From: Dehalococcoidia bacterium
Lineage (GTDB): Bacteria; Chloroflexota; Dehalococcoidia; Lucifugimonadales; Lucifugimonadaceae
Assembly: GCA_028278465.1 (NCBI GenBank)
Contig: JANQEF010000246.1
Coordinates: 1-17,456 of the forward strand
Direction of reading: 5' to 3'
Length of the DNA stretch: 17,456 nucleotides
In this document: positions 7,032 through 14,345 of the stretch, piece after piece
Layout of the letters: each line of letters starts with the position of its first letter
How positions within the stretch are numbered: the first letter of the stretch is position 1
Translations under genes and position numbers: made by a program
Notes under the pieces: model-generated
What the model saw: the letters and a program-made list of their open reading frames with translations, nothing else
What the model was told of the DNA's origin: nothing
Databases searched by the model: none

Positions 7032-7865
7032 ATGACTCAGACCGACGCCGTTTCGATAACCGAGGCGGGACTGGCAGAGAACATCACCACCTTCAACGAT
7101 GAAGACATGGTGATCGAGGCTCGGGACGTTTCGGTTCGTTACAGCGGCAAGCTGGCCGTCGAAAACGTCTCGATGCAGGTGCCGCGTCACAGCGTGATCG
7201 CGCTGATCGGCCCTTCCGGCTGCGGCAAGAGCACGCTGATCAGGTGCTTCAACCGCATGAACGACCTGATCCCGTCCGCCGACGTCACCGGTGAGGTGAT
7301 CTACAACGGCGCCAACATCTACTCGCAAGAACAGGACCCGACTGAGATCCGGTTCAGGATCGGCATGGTGTTCCAGAGGCCGAACCCGTTCCCGAAGAGC
7401 ATTTACGACAACGTGGCGTTCGGCGCCCGTATAAACGGCATGGACGTCGACCTCGATGAGGTCGTCGAGCGGTCCCTGCGCAGGGCGGCGCTCTGGGACG
7501 AGGTGAAGGACAGGCTGAAAGACAACGGCCTGAGCCTCTCGGGCGGCCAGCAGCAGCGGCTCTGTATAGCTCGCGCGCTGGCCGTGGATCCCGAAGTGGT
7601 GCTGATGGACGAGCCCGCTTCTGCGCTCGACCCGATCTCGACGCAGGCGATCGAAGACCTGATCACCGAACTGTCTTCTCGCTACACCATCATCATCGTG
7701 ACTCACAACATGCAGCAGGCGACCCGCATTGCCGACTATGCGGCAGTCCTGATGGCTGGAGAGGAACGGATAGGACGGCTGATCGAGTATGGCCCCAACA
7801 GCCAGATCTTCGACACGCCGCAGGACCAACGCACGGAGGCTTACGTAACCGGCCGAATAGGTTAG
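7032..7865 (+). CDS. pstB: Phosphate ABC transporter ATP-binding protein PstB
   Basis: ATPase of the high-affinity phosphate importer PstSCAB, acting on the cytoplasmic face of the membrane. In 277 residues it shows Walker A GPSGCGKST (60-68), a PstB-typical LIRCFNRMNDLIPSA segment (69-83), Q-loop Q115 in MVFQRPNPFPKSIYDNV, ABC signature LSGGQQQR (169-176), Walker B VVLMDE (189-194) and switch H225 in VTHNMQQA. The NRMNDL and RPNPFPKSIYDN sequences separate PstB from other ABC ATPases. The start has AGAAGAG (7017-7023) upstream. phoU follows 41 nt after the stop, in an operon. The permease and binding-protein genes are not in this window. Confidence 0.97.
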   Translation: MTQTDAVSITEAGLAENITTFNDEDMVIEARDVSVRYSGKLAVENVSMQVPRHSVIALIGPSGCGKSTLIRCFNRMNDLIPSADVTGEVIYNGANIYSQEQDPTEIRFRIGMVFQRPNPFPKSIYDNVAFGARINGMDVDLDEVVERSLRRAALWDEVKDRLKDNGLSLSGGQQQRLCIARALAVDPEVVLMDEPASALDPISTQAIEDLITELSSRYTIIIVTHNMQQATRIADYAAVLMAGEERIGRLIEYGPNSQIFDTPQDQRTEAYVTGRIG

Positions 7866-7906
7866 TTAGCCCGGCGCTGATGGCCGACAGAGTCCTGGAG
7901 GGATCA

Positions 7907-8599
7907 ATGGCCAGAGCAGAATTTGACCGAGACCTTGGACAGCTTGAGGCTGAGATCGTGCTGATGGGCGGCATGGTCGAGAACGCGGTTCTCGAGGCTA
8001 TTCGAGCGCTTGACCAGCGCGACCTTGAGAAGTCGCAGCAGATCATCGATGACGACGACCGCATCGATGACAAGGAGCAGGAGGTCGAGGAGTCTGCGAT
8101 CTCGCTCCTCCGCAAAGAGGCTCCGGTCGCAACCGACCTGCGAAGGATCATGGCCGCGTTGTTCGCGGCCAGCGAACTGGAGCGCATCGGCGACTACGCC
8201 GAGGGCATTTCGAAGATCAGCCTGCTGATGGGACACGAGCCGCCGTTGAAGGAGCTGATCGACATACCGCGCATGACCGACATAGCGCTGACGATGCTGA
8301 AGCGCAGCCTCGAGGCGTTCGTAGCGCGAGACCAGGCCAGGGTCGAGGAGATCGCCAGCGAGATCGGCCGCATGGACGACGAGGTCGACGTGCTCTACGA
8401 GACGGTACAGACCGACCTGATCAAGCTGATGAAAGAGAACCCGGCGAATATCGAGCGGGCGACCTATCTGATCTGGGCAGGCCACAACATCGAGCGCGTC
8501 GCTGACCGTGCGACCAACATTGCCGAGCGTGCCATCTACCTGGCGACGGGTCAGTCGGTGAGTGTCGGCTCGGCAGAGAGTATGGCGGACGCGCTTTAG
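7907..8599 (+). CDS. phoU: Phosphate signalling protein PhoU
   Basis: Cytoplasmic regulator that couples the Pst transporter to the PhoR/PhoB-type two-component system and restrains phosphate uptake. The 230-residue protein has two copies of the PhoU three-helix unit. The metal-binding motifs are ELERIGDYAEGI (90-101) and HNIERVADRATNIAE (193-207). ATG 7907 is chosen because GGAGGGA (7897-7903) precedes it and MARAEFDRDL resembles typical PhoU N-termini; an upstream in-frame ATG at 7880 lacks such a site. It is co-transcribed with pstB. Confidence 0.96.
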   Translation: MARAEFDRDLGQLEAEIVLMGGMVENAVLEAIRALDQRDLEKSQQIIDDDDRIDDKEQEVEESAISLLRKEAPVATDLRRIMAALFAASELERIGDYAEGISKISLLMGHEPPLKELIDIPRMTDIALTMLKRSLEAFVARDQARVEEIASEIGRMDDEVDVLYETVQTDLIKLMKENPANIERATYLIWAGHNIERVADRATNIAERAIYLATGQSVSVGSAESMADAL

Positions 8600-8705
8600 G
8601 CGGACGCGGCTAATACGCCTCGGACGGCCGCAGTGAACATGCTTGAGACAGTCCCACGGCTCGACCCTGGCCAAGAGTTTCTCGGTCTCGGCACTCGCAT
8701 GGCTG

Positions 8706-9962
8706 TTAGTACAGCAGCGCGCCGGCTATCGACACGAAGGAAGCGCCGCTGGCATCGGCCGCGCACTGCTGGTAGCCCATCCACTGGCCGTCTGTGACCT
8801 CCGCCGCCCACAGCGCCATGTAGATCGGCGCGAGACCGCAGACCCGGCTGTAGTCGTGCTCCCGCCGCAGTACCTCCAGGAACGTGTCGCGGTCGCCCTT
8901 GATCACCGCTGACATCAGCTCAGTGTCGTGCTCTTCGATCTCGCGCTGAATCGGGTCGTCTGACTCCTCTTCGTCGCCGTACGCAGGACCGACGTGGGAG
9001 AGGTCGGCGGCGGCCACGAAGAGCGTCCTGCGATGCCGCGCCACCTGCTGGAGCATCCCGATGGCGTCGGCGATCTGCGAGTGGTCGTTGGGTGAGGCGT
9101 CTCGCAGTTCTCCGTCTTCCTGCACGTAGTCGCCCAGCGACCCGCAGAGCACGGGCAGCATCTGCACCGCGTTGTCGCCGACTGCCCAGTTGAGCCAGAT
9201 CGATGCTAACTCGATCGAATGCTCGCTCCTGTGGTTGAACTCGTCTGCGAACGGATGGTCCTTAACGTCACGGTCTCGCTCCAGGACCCGCGCCAGCCTG
9301 CCGACGAGGTCGGTGTCCGTTGGGAAGATGTTCCATGGCGTCGCGTAGCTCTGACGCGTGAGCGTGAGTCGCGGCCCGGCGCCGTGGTGGTCGGTCCCGA
9401 ACACCACGGCCAGCTCAACGTCCTGGAGATCAGGCGCCGTACGACGCCACAGCTCTGCGTAGGAGTCGCCGCCTCGCTGGTAGTCGATGTGCGGTGAGAC
9501 GACCGCTTTCAGATCACGGCCCGATGGCTCCTGGTCGTCCGGGACATCCAGGGCAAAACCCTCGAACAGGTCGAGTAGCTCATCGGGGTCTTCGGGATAC
9601 GCCTGCCCTTCCAGTGCCGGGATACGGAAGTCGGCCGAACGATACTCTTCCAGCAACCGGGCGGATTCGGCTTCATACTTCTGACCCTCGAGCAGGAACA
9701 GAGCATCCAGCTGCTCGAACAGGTCTCTGACCGCCTCGTCACCAACGTCCGTCTGTACCTTGCTGCGAGCCGCCGCGATGATCTCGTCAACGGTCAATGA
9801 GCCGTCGGCGTGGGCAAGGAACGGGCCAAGCTCGTGCCGGACGATGAGGGCTCTCTTCGCGATGCGGCGCGGGTCGTTGATGAGAAAGAAGCGTTCACCG
9901 TCCCGCTCCACGCGCTGGGCCTCGACCGGTCTCAGCTTCGGACGTAGCGAGCCCGCTGACAT
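8706..9962 (-). CDS. Memo-family (AmmeMemoRadiSam system B-like) protein with extra N-terminal domain
   Basis: A 418-residue protein. Residues about 150-418 match the Memo family, a dioxygenase-like fold: VSPHIDYQRGG (155-165), FGTDHHGAG (188-196), EHSIE (247-251), ADLSHVGPAYG (319-329) and SRVCGLAPI (372-380). H158, H192 and C375 correspond to the expected metal ligands by analogy with human MEMO1. Residues about 5-95 form a separate domain with a PqqD-like look (LRPVEAQRVERDGERFFLIND, then HADGSLTVDEII), followed by an acidic linker to 150. In other bacteria this family often occurs with AMMECR1 and a radical SAM protein; neither is here. The physiological role of bacterial Memo is unsettled. 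GGAGAG just before the ATG supports the start. Confidence 0.85.
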   Translation of the reverse strand: MSAGSLRPKLRPVEAQRVERDGERFFLINDPRRIAKRALIVRHELGPFLAHADGSLTVDEIIAAARSKVQTDVGDEAVRDLFEQLDALFLLEGQKYEAESARLLEEYRSADFRIPALEGQAYPEDPDELLDLFEGFALDVPDDQEPSGRDLKAVVSPHIDYQRGGDSYAELWRRTAPDLQDVELAVVFGTDHHGAGPRLTLTRQSYATPWNIFPTDTDLVGRLARVLERDRDVKDHPFADEFNHRSEHSIELASIWLNWAVGDNAVQMLPVLCGSLGDYVQEDGELRDASPNDHSQIADAIGMLQQVARHRRTLFVAAADLSHVGPAYGDEEESDDPIQREIEEHDTELMSAVIKGDRDTFLEVLRREHDYSRVCGLAPIYMALWAAEVTDGQWMGYQQCAADASGASFVSIAGALLY

Positions 9963-10037
9963 CGCTCTCCGTTTTCACATGTTCAAGGGTGGCGCCGGGC
10001 GAGCGGCGGGCAGGAAGAACTCCGCCCATGACGGAAA

Positions 10038-10063
10038 CTGCCACCGTGAATCATACGTGGCAG
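10038..10063. terminator. Inverted repeat, possible terminator after the helix-turn-helix gene
   Basis: CTGCCAC (10038-10044) and GTGGCAG (10057-10063) form a 7-bp stem with a 12-nt loop. On the minus strand TTTCC follows. It lies between the HTH gene and the Memo gene, 75 bp after the former's stop, so it could end the LexA-box operon or be an operator for Memo. The large loop and short T run make this weak. Confidence 0.3.
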
Positions 10064-10138
10064 AAGGCCACAAGGACGCACCGCGCAGCGAGGCGAACGC
10101 TCTACTCGCCAGATGGCAATCGCCTGTAGCGCCGGAGG

Positions 10139-10540
10139 CTAGGCCGACCTGGCCAGGCCGAACGCCAGTGAAGGGAGTGAGGGCCGGCGGCGGATCACGT
10201 GCCTGTCAGCCAGCTCCTGCAGCGACAGTGATGGTCCGCTGTCGGCCTCTACTACAGCAGTGCGCGATGAGCCGCCGCGCTGGACTATACGGTGAACGGT
10301 CCGCGTACTCACCCTGAACTGCCGGGCAAGCTCCGGCACCGGGATCCCGGCCTTCTTCAGGCGGAAGATCTCGTCGTCCCGCTGCCCGCGGTCTTGCCGC
10401 CGGGTCCAGCCGGGGTCATCGTACTTGCACATAGCGAGCGGGCAACTGAGGCACGACAGCGAGAACTCACAGCCGTCGTCCGCGTAACGCGTGTTCTCAG
10501 GCAACGTGTCAGACCGGACCGGTTGGAATGTCATCGTCAT
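10139..10540 (-). CDS. Small helix-turn-helix protein with N-terminal four-cysteine cluster
   Basis: A 133-residue protein of unknown function. Four cysteines, C24, C30, C33 and C38 (C-x5-C-x2-C-x4-C, in CEFSLSCLSCPLAMCKYDDPG), could bind Zn or an Fe-S cluster. A helix-turn-helix follows at about 53-88: RDDEIFRLKKAGIPVPELA, then RQFRVSTRTVHRIVQRG, similar to resolvase/sigma-like HTH domains. The C-terminal 45 residues are basic and featureless. GGAG lies 7 nt before the ATG at 10538-10540. It is 46 nt downstream of the 203-residue gene on the same strand, so probably co-transcribed from the LexA-box promoter. It is likely a DNA-binding regulator or DNA-damage accessory protein. Confidence 0.7.
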   Translation of the reverse strand: MTMTFQPVRSDTLPENTRYADDGCEFSLSCLSCPLAMCKYDDPGWTRRQDRGQRDDEIFRLKKAGIPVPELARQFRVSTRTVHRIVQRGGSSRTAVVEADSGPSLSLQELADRHVIRRRPSLPSLAFGLARSA

Positions 10541-10586
10541 CGCGATACTCCAGGACTCTGTGACCCGAACACGGGTCCGACAACAG

Positions 10587-11198
10587 CTAATTCAAATCGG
10601 AGAGCGAAAAGCGCCTGCGCTCCCCGGTCATCGCCTCTTCGGCCATCGCCCCGGCATCCGCCTCCTCGAACACTGAGCCGGCGAAGCCGCGCAGGCCGTA
10701 GAACACCCGCACCATCGAGGTGCTCGAAAGCCGGGGCGCCACCCTTGCCCGGTACCAGCTCGCTGGCACCCTGTGCGCGGCGACCACCTCCAGCAGGCGG
10801 TCGGGGCTCACGGAACGTTCGGCCACCGGCATGTCGGCGCTGATGAACATCTGCCTGGCATCGCCAAGCGCAACTGTCCTGGCGCCGTCGGGACGCCACA
10901 GTTCGGAAGCGCCGGAGCCGTCCAGCCTTGCCACCAGGTCCAGCATCGCCGGATAGGTCTCCTCGGCGAAGTGGGGAGAGACAGCGGCGGATACCCCGCC
11001 GGTGCTGCGGCCAGACATCAGCAGAAAGAGCCTGATAGGAGATGCGAAACCGGTGATTGACGAAACCGAGTCGGCCTCGATTGTGAAGGTCGCGGGCGTG
11101 CGCCTCAGCAAAGCGGCGCTGATCGCCCTGCCTGCTTCGACGGGACCGGCCAGATCGCTCTGCTCTACCGCCGCCGGCCTCTCGAGTGTCATCACCAT
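10587..11198 (-). CDS. Protein of unknown function, probably LexA-controlled
   Basis: Not recognised. It has 203 residues, no cysteine, no signal peptide and no membrane segment. Visible features are an alanine-rich N-terminal helix (about 18-32), ATFTIEADSVSSITGFASPIRLFLLMSGRS (beta-rich, about 36-65), an acidic helix around 78-92 (FAEETYPAMLDLVARL), a WRPDGARTVALGDARQMFISADMP strand segment (101-124), and a C-terminal RRRFSLSDLN. ATG 11198 is preferred to one 48 nt upstream because AAGGAG lies 8 nt before it. It heads a probable operon with the Cys-cluster HTH gene. The promoter overlaps two GAAC-N4-GTTC boxes, so induction by DNA damage is inferred. RecA-like Walker motifs of ImuA are absent. 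Confidence 0.65.
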   Translation of the reverse strand: MVMTLERPAAVEQSDLAGPVEAGRAISAALLRRTPATFTIEADSVSSITGFASPIRLFLLMSGRSTGGVSAAVSPHFAEETYPAMLDLVARLDGSGASELWRPDGARTVALGDARQMFISADMPVAERSVSPDRLLEVVAAHRVPASWYRARVAPRLSSTSMVRVFYGLRGFAGSVFEEADAGAMAEEAMTGERRRFSLSDLN

Positions 11199-11262
11199 CT
11201 GTTCGTCTCCTTCAACCTCGTCCCCGCCACCGCACCAAACCTGCAACCACTGCCTTCACTGA

Positions 11263-11296
11263 TTAGAACGGGCGTTCTAATATTGAACACTTGTTC
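11263..11296 (-). promoter_or_regulatory. Two LexA-type (SOS) operators
   Basis: Box 1, TTAGAACGGGCGTTCTAA (11263-11280), is palindromic over all but its two central bases. Box 2 contains GAACACTTGTTC (11285-11296). Both fit GAAC-N4-GTTC, the core of the LexA box of Bacillus and Actinobacteria, and are 19 bp apart. They overlap the promoter of the minus-strand operon starting at 11198 and are also 170 to 200 bp upstream of cinA. A TetR-family operator is the main alternative. Confidence 0.7.
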
Positions 11297-11307
11297 TAAA
11301 AAGTCAA
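11280..11307 (-). promoter_or_regulatory. Sigma70-type promoter overlapped by the LexA-type boxes
   Basis: On the minus strand TTGACT (11302-11307) is followed after 16 nt by CAATAT (11280-11285), with AATATT one base on as an alternative -10. Box 2 fills the spacer and box 1 covers the start region, a classic repression geometry. Predicted leader length is about 75 nt to the ATG at 11198. Confidence 0.6.
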
Positions 11308-11468
11308 GCCCTTTTCTTGGCAAGTTTCCGTGTAGCCTCCCCGGACCTTTTTCTCGCCTCTTACTTGACCCTCGACGAAGCCGGACTTACCTTCTGCTGC
11401 GGCGCCCGCGCTCCGGCCCGACCGGCACCATGCCACCGCACGCCACACACCCACGCATCGAGAACGCA

Positions 11469-12704
11469 ATGTACGCAGAGCTGATCTCAATCGGCTCCGA
11501 GCTCCTGCTCGGGCAGATCGTCGACACAAACGCCTCCTGGATGGCCCAGCGCCTCGCCGAAAACGGCGTCAACCTCTTCTACAAGACGACGGTCGGCGAC
11601 AACTTCGAGCGCATGACCGCCATCCTCGAATCCGCCCTCGAACGCGCCGACGTCGTGATCACGGGAGGCGGAATCGGCCCCACACAGGACGACCTGACCC
11701 GCGAGGCCGTGGCGCATGTCACGGGACGGTCGGTCGTGGTTCACGAGCCGTCGCTGGAGGAGCTTCGTGAGAGGTTCCAGAAGCGCGGCTTCATCCTGAC
11801 GAAGAACAACGAACGCCAGGCGATGATCCCGGACGGCGCCATCGTGGTGAAGAACCCGAACGGCACCGCGCCCGCGTTCATGGTCGAGGATCCCCGCGGC
11901 GTGGTGATCAGCCTGCCCGGCGTTCCCTTCGAGATGAAGTGGCTCTTCGATAACGAGGTACTGCCCTACCTGCGCGAAAAGTTCGGACTGGCGCAGACGA
12001 TCCACTACCGCGTGCTGAAGGTTGCGGACATCGGAGAGAGCGCGGTCGACGACCGCATCGGCAAGCTGATCGCAGACTCGGAGAACCCGACCGTCGGCGT
12101 GCTGGCGCATCCCGGCCAGGTCGACGTACGCATCGCGGCGCGGGCGAACACGAAGGAAGAGGCGTCGCAGCTCATCGACCCGGTCGAGTCGGAGGTGCGC
12201 GATCTTCTCGGCGATCACGTCTTCGCGACGGACGACGAGACGATGGCGAGTATTACCGGCGAGTTGCTTCGCAACTCCGGCGCTTCGATAGCCACCTGCG
12301 AGGACCTGAGCGGCGGCGCGGTGGCCGACGCGGTGCAGGAAGCTGCCGGTCCTCTCTTCTCAGAAGGTGTGATCCTGAACTCGAACACGGCGCTGGACCG
12401 GTTGGCGGAATCGGGCGGTGAGCAGCCTCCATTCGAAGACGGCGAGACGCGCGCCAGGGCGCTGGCGCGGGCGATTCGTAAACTGGCAGGTACGGACATC
12501 GGCCTCGCCGTACATGCAGTCGCGGAAGGTGACCAGCGGACCGAGAACCTGGGCCGCGGTGAGACGTACGTCGCGCTCGCTACTGAAAAAGACGAAGTGG
12601 TCCGCCACGTGCGCAGCGCCGGCAGCGGGCGCCCGGATCGCCTGCGCGCCGCGCTGCACGCCCTGAGCCTGCTTCGACGGCATCTGCTCGGCCTCGACGA
12701 TTAG
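11469..12704 (+). CDS. cinA: CinA-family protein with degenerate C-terminal domain
   Basis: A 411-residue two-domain protein. The N-terminal domain (1-170, MoCF/COG1058 type, ADP-ribose pyrophosphatase in characterised CinA) is well kept: LISIGSELLLGQIVDTNASW (5-24) and GGGIGPTQDDLT (66-77). The C-terminal domain (about 255-411) aligns with PncC nicotinamide-nucleotide deamidases, but the ESCTGG motif is EDLSGG (278-283), the catalytic Tyr is N304, the Lys is L309, and the GIAGPxGG loop is missing. Pyrophosphatase activity is plausible; deamidation is unlikely. ATG 11469 is chosen because MYAELISIGSELLLGQ is the usual CinA N-terminus; the in-frame extension upstream is unlike the family. In some bacteria cinA is linked to competence and recA. 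Here it is divergent from the LexA-box operon. Confidence 0.9.
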   Translation: MYAELISIGSELLLGQIVDTNASWMAQRLAENGVNLFYKTTVGDNFERMTAILESALERADVVITGGGIGPTQDDLTREAVAHVTGRSVVVHEPSLEELRERFQKRGFILTKNNERQAMIPDGAIVVKNPNGTAPAFMVEDPRGVVISLPGVPFEMKWLFDNEVLPYLREKFGLAQTIHYRVLKVADIGESAVDDRIGKLIADSENPTVGVLAHPGQVDVRIAARANTKEEASQLIDPVESEVRDLLGDHVFATDDETMASITGELLRNSGASIATCEDLSGGAVADAVQEAAGPLFSEGVILNSNTALDRLAESGGEQPPFEDGETRARALARAIRKLAGTDIGLAVHAVAEGDQRTENLGRGETYVALATEKDEVVRHVRSAGSGRPDRLRAALHALSLLRRHLLGLDD

Positions 12705-12786
12705 GGCCAGCCGCCAGCTAACTGCGCGAAGCGACTCCAACGGCGGCTGTACCGAATTACCTATGCCCCGGTAACGCAGCCGCGAC

Positions 12787-12792
12787 TATCTT
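12787..12792 (+). promoter_or_regulatory. Putative -10 element (TATCTT) of the paired-Cys lipoprotein gene
   Basis: CTATCTTGA, identical to the string before pstB, lies 61 nt upstream of the start at 12853. No clear -35. Confidence 0.35.
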
Positions 12793-12852
12793 GATTGCAG
12801 GGTCGCTCTGCTGAGAGCTGCCAACCGGCGTCGTGCCAGGGCGGAATCTCAT

Positions 12853-14178
12853 ATGGCAATCAAGAAGAACAGATCGTTCGTCATACTGCTGGCGGTGCTT
12901 TCACTCGCCGCGCTGGCGGCATGCACATCCCCGCCTCCCGCGACACCGACGCCGAACCCGACTCCAACCGCCACTGCAACGCCGATTCCCGTGGAAGCGA
13001 TCAAGATCGACCCGCGCCTTGATCCAGATGCCTTCCTGGCCGCACTGCCGAAGGCGGAGGTCGACTGCGCCGCGAGCGCTGTTGGCAGCGTCGAGGTGCT
13101 GGCCGAGCTCGTCGCCTTCCCGGATGCGCCAACTGTCGATGTGAGCGACACGCAGCTAAAGGTGCTCGCCTCCTGTATCAGTGGCGACACCGTGCAGAAG
13201 GTCGTCATCGGCCAGCTGGAGCTGGAGACGGGCGGCTTGAGCGCTTCAAGTTCCGCCTGTGTCGCCACGCACACCGACGGCATCAACTTTGGCAGCCTGT
13301 TCGCCGGGCAGGTTTCCGATTCGGACACCATCGTCAGCACGCTGCAGGCGCTGTTCTGCCTGTCGGCCGAGGAGCGGCGAGCACTTGAGTCAAGCGACCA
13401 GGAGATCATCGATCTTTCCAGCCTCGGCGGCATCGACGCGCTCGAGTGCGCTATCGACGGTGCGGGCCCGACCGGCATTGAGTCGTTCGGCAGCATGTTC
13501 GGCTCAGACGGTGAGGTGAATGTCCTGGCCGTGAGCGAGTTGATGCCGCTGCTGATCGACTGCGGCGTTGTGAGTGACAGCACACTGGGTGACAGCGCCA
13601 TCTCGGTAGACCAGTTCTCCTGCCTGTTCGAGCAGCTCGACCCCGAAACGCTCAACAGCTTCCTGGCAATAGCGGACGATCCCAATGCCACTCCTGACCT
13701 TTCAGGCGCAGTCGAGCTGCTGTCTGCCTTCACGGCGTGCGGTATCGACCTGCAGGACCTCGTCGACTCATCGGAGCCGCCGGGCGGCCAGCCAGGCGGC
13801 GGAGTTGTGGTCTCTTCCGAGCTGCCGATCTGCCTGTCCGACAACGGAGTCAACGCCTCGCTGGCTGCGAACTACGCTGCCGGGCTGGCGGACGCATCGG
13901 ACCCGATGCTTGCTGCTGCGCTGGCAGCCTGCGAGGGCGGCAATGGCGGCGGTTCGAGCGGTGGAATCGTGGTTCCGGGCACGAACGGTGGATCGACCAC
14001 CATCGACCCTTCAGTCTTCGACAGCCTGCCGATCACGGCCGAACAGGCGCAGTGTCTGATAGACGAGATCGGCCCGGAGCAGATCGAGGGCCTTGCGGAC
14101 GGCACGACCAGCCCGCTTGCACTGCTCGGTCCCCTGGCGACCTGCAACATCTCCATCGCCGACCTGATCGCCGGATAG
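12853..14178 (+). CDS. Lipoprotein with repeated paired-cysteine units
   Basis: A 441-residue exported lipoprotein of unknown function. Signal peptide 1-23 has lipobox LAAC with C24 as the lipidated residue, then a T/P-rich wall or spacer linker (about 25-47). The rest contains twelve more cysteines in six pairs: 72/108, 136/169, 199/237, 257/296, 327/360 and 401/431, spaced 30 to 39 within a pair. Each unit of about 50-60 residues is acidic and helical, often with a pattern like ITAEQAQCLIDEIGPEQIEGL...PLALLGPLATCNI. This suggests diverged tandem repeats, each closed by one disulfide. Gly-rich linkers (310-318, 362-380) separate the last units. No enzyme motif seen. It stands alone between cinA and the dehydrogenase gene. 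Confidence 0.78.
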   Translation: MAIKKNRSFVILLAVLSLAALAACTSPPPATPTPNPTPTATATPIPVEAIKIDPRLDPDAFLAALPKAEVDCAASAVGSVEVLAELVAFPDAPTVDVSDTQLKVLASCISGDTVQKVVIGQLELETGGLSASSSACVATHTDGINFGSLFAGQVSDSDTIVSTLQALFCLSAEERRALESSDQEIIDLSSLGGIDALECAIDGAGPTGIESFGSMFGSDGEVNVLAVSELMPLLIDCGVVSDSTLGDSAISVDQFSCLFEQLDPETLNSFLAIADDPNATPDLSGAVELLSAFTACGIDLQDLVDSSEPPGGQPGGGVVVSSELPICLSDNGVNASLAANYAAGLADASDPMLAAALAACEGGNGGGSSGGIVVPGTNGGSTTIDPSVFDSLPITAEQAQCLIDEIGPEQIEGLADGTTSPLALLGPLATCNISIADLIAG

Positions 14179-14259
14179 TCGGCAAGTAGCCATCGTCGCC
14201 GGGACCGTCTTCGAACCGCGTCTACTCGCGCCACGTCGGGCATCTCCGTTTCGCGGTGC

Positions 14260-14306
14260 TAGACTTGGCCCGCTCCGGACCATCATCAGCTTTAGAACGT
14301 TCGAAA
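14260..14306 (+). promoter_or_regulatory. Putative promoter and palindrome before the alcohol dehydrogenase gene
   Basis: TAGACTTG (-10 TAGACT, 14260-14265) lies 81 nt before the start. Downstream of it, TTTAGAACGTTCGAAA (14291-14306) is palindromic except for one pair, in the place where a repressor would block transcription. A TetR-type operator is possible; no regulator gene is adjacent. Confidence 0.35.
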
Positions 14307-14345
14307 CCGCGGCCGTCACCACGCCTGACACCTCCCGAGGACGCC

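Noticed and set aside
6981..7829. Long minus-strand open frame opposite pstB
   Set aside because: Antisense shadow of an unmistakable pstB; R/D/V-rich translation without motifs.
10587..11198. 203-residue protein as ImuA or SulA
   Set aside because: No RecA-like Walker motifs and no resemblance I can point to; imuB and dnaE2 are absent nearby.
11263..11280. KstR-type or other TetR operator instead of a LexA box
   Set aside because: KstR sites have AAC and GTT separated by two bases; here both boxes have four, the LexA spacing. A different TetR regulator is not excluded.
11283..11468. N-terminal extension of CinA by 62 residues
   Set aside because: The extension begins inside the LexA-type box, is unlike any CinA and follows no ribosome binding site; the family N-terminus begins at 11469.
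14295..14302. GAACGTTC as a third LexA box
   Set aside because: The half-sites are adjacent with no 4-base spacer, so it does not fit GAAC-N4-GTTC.
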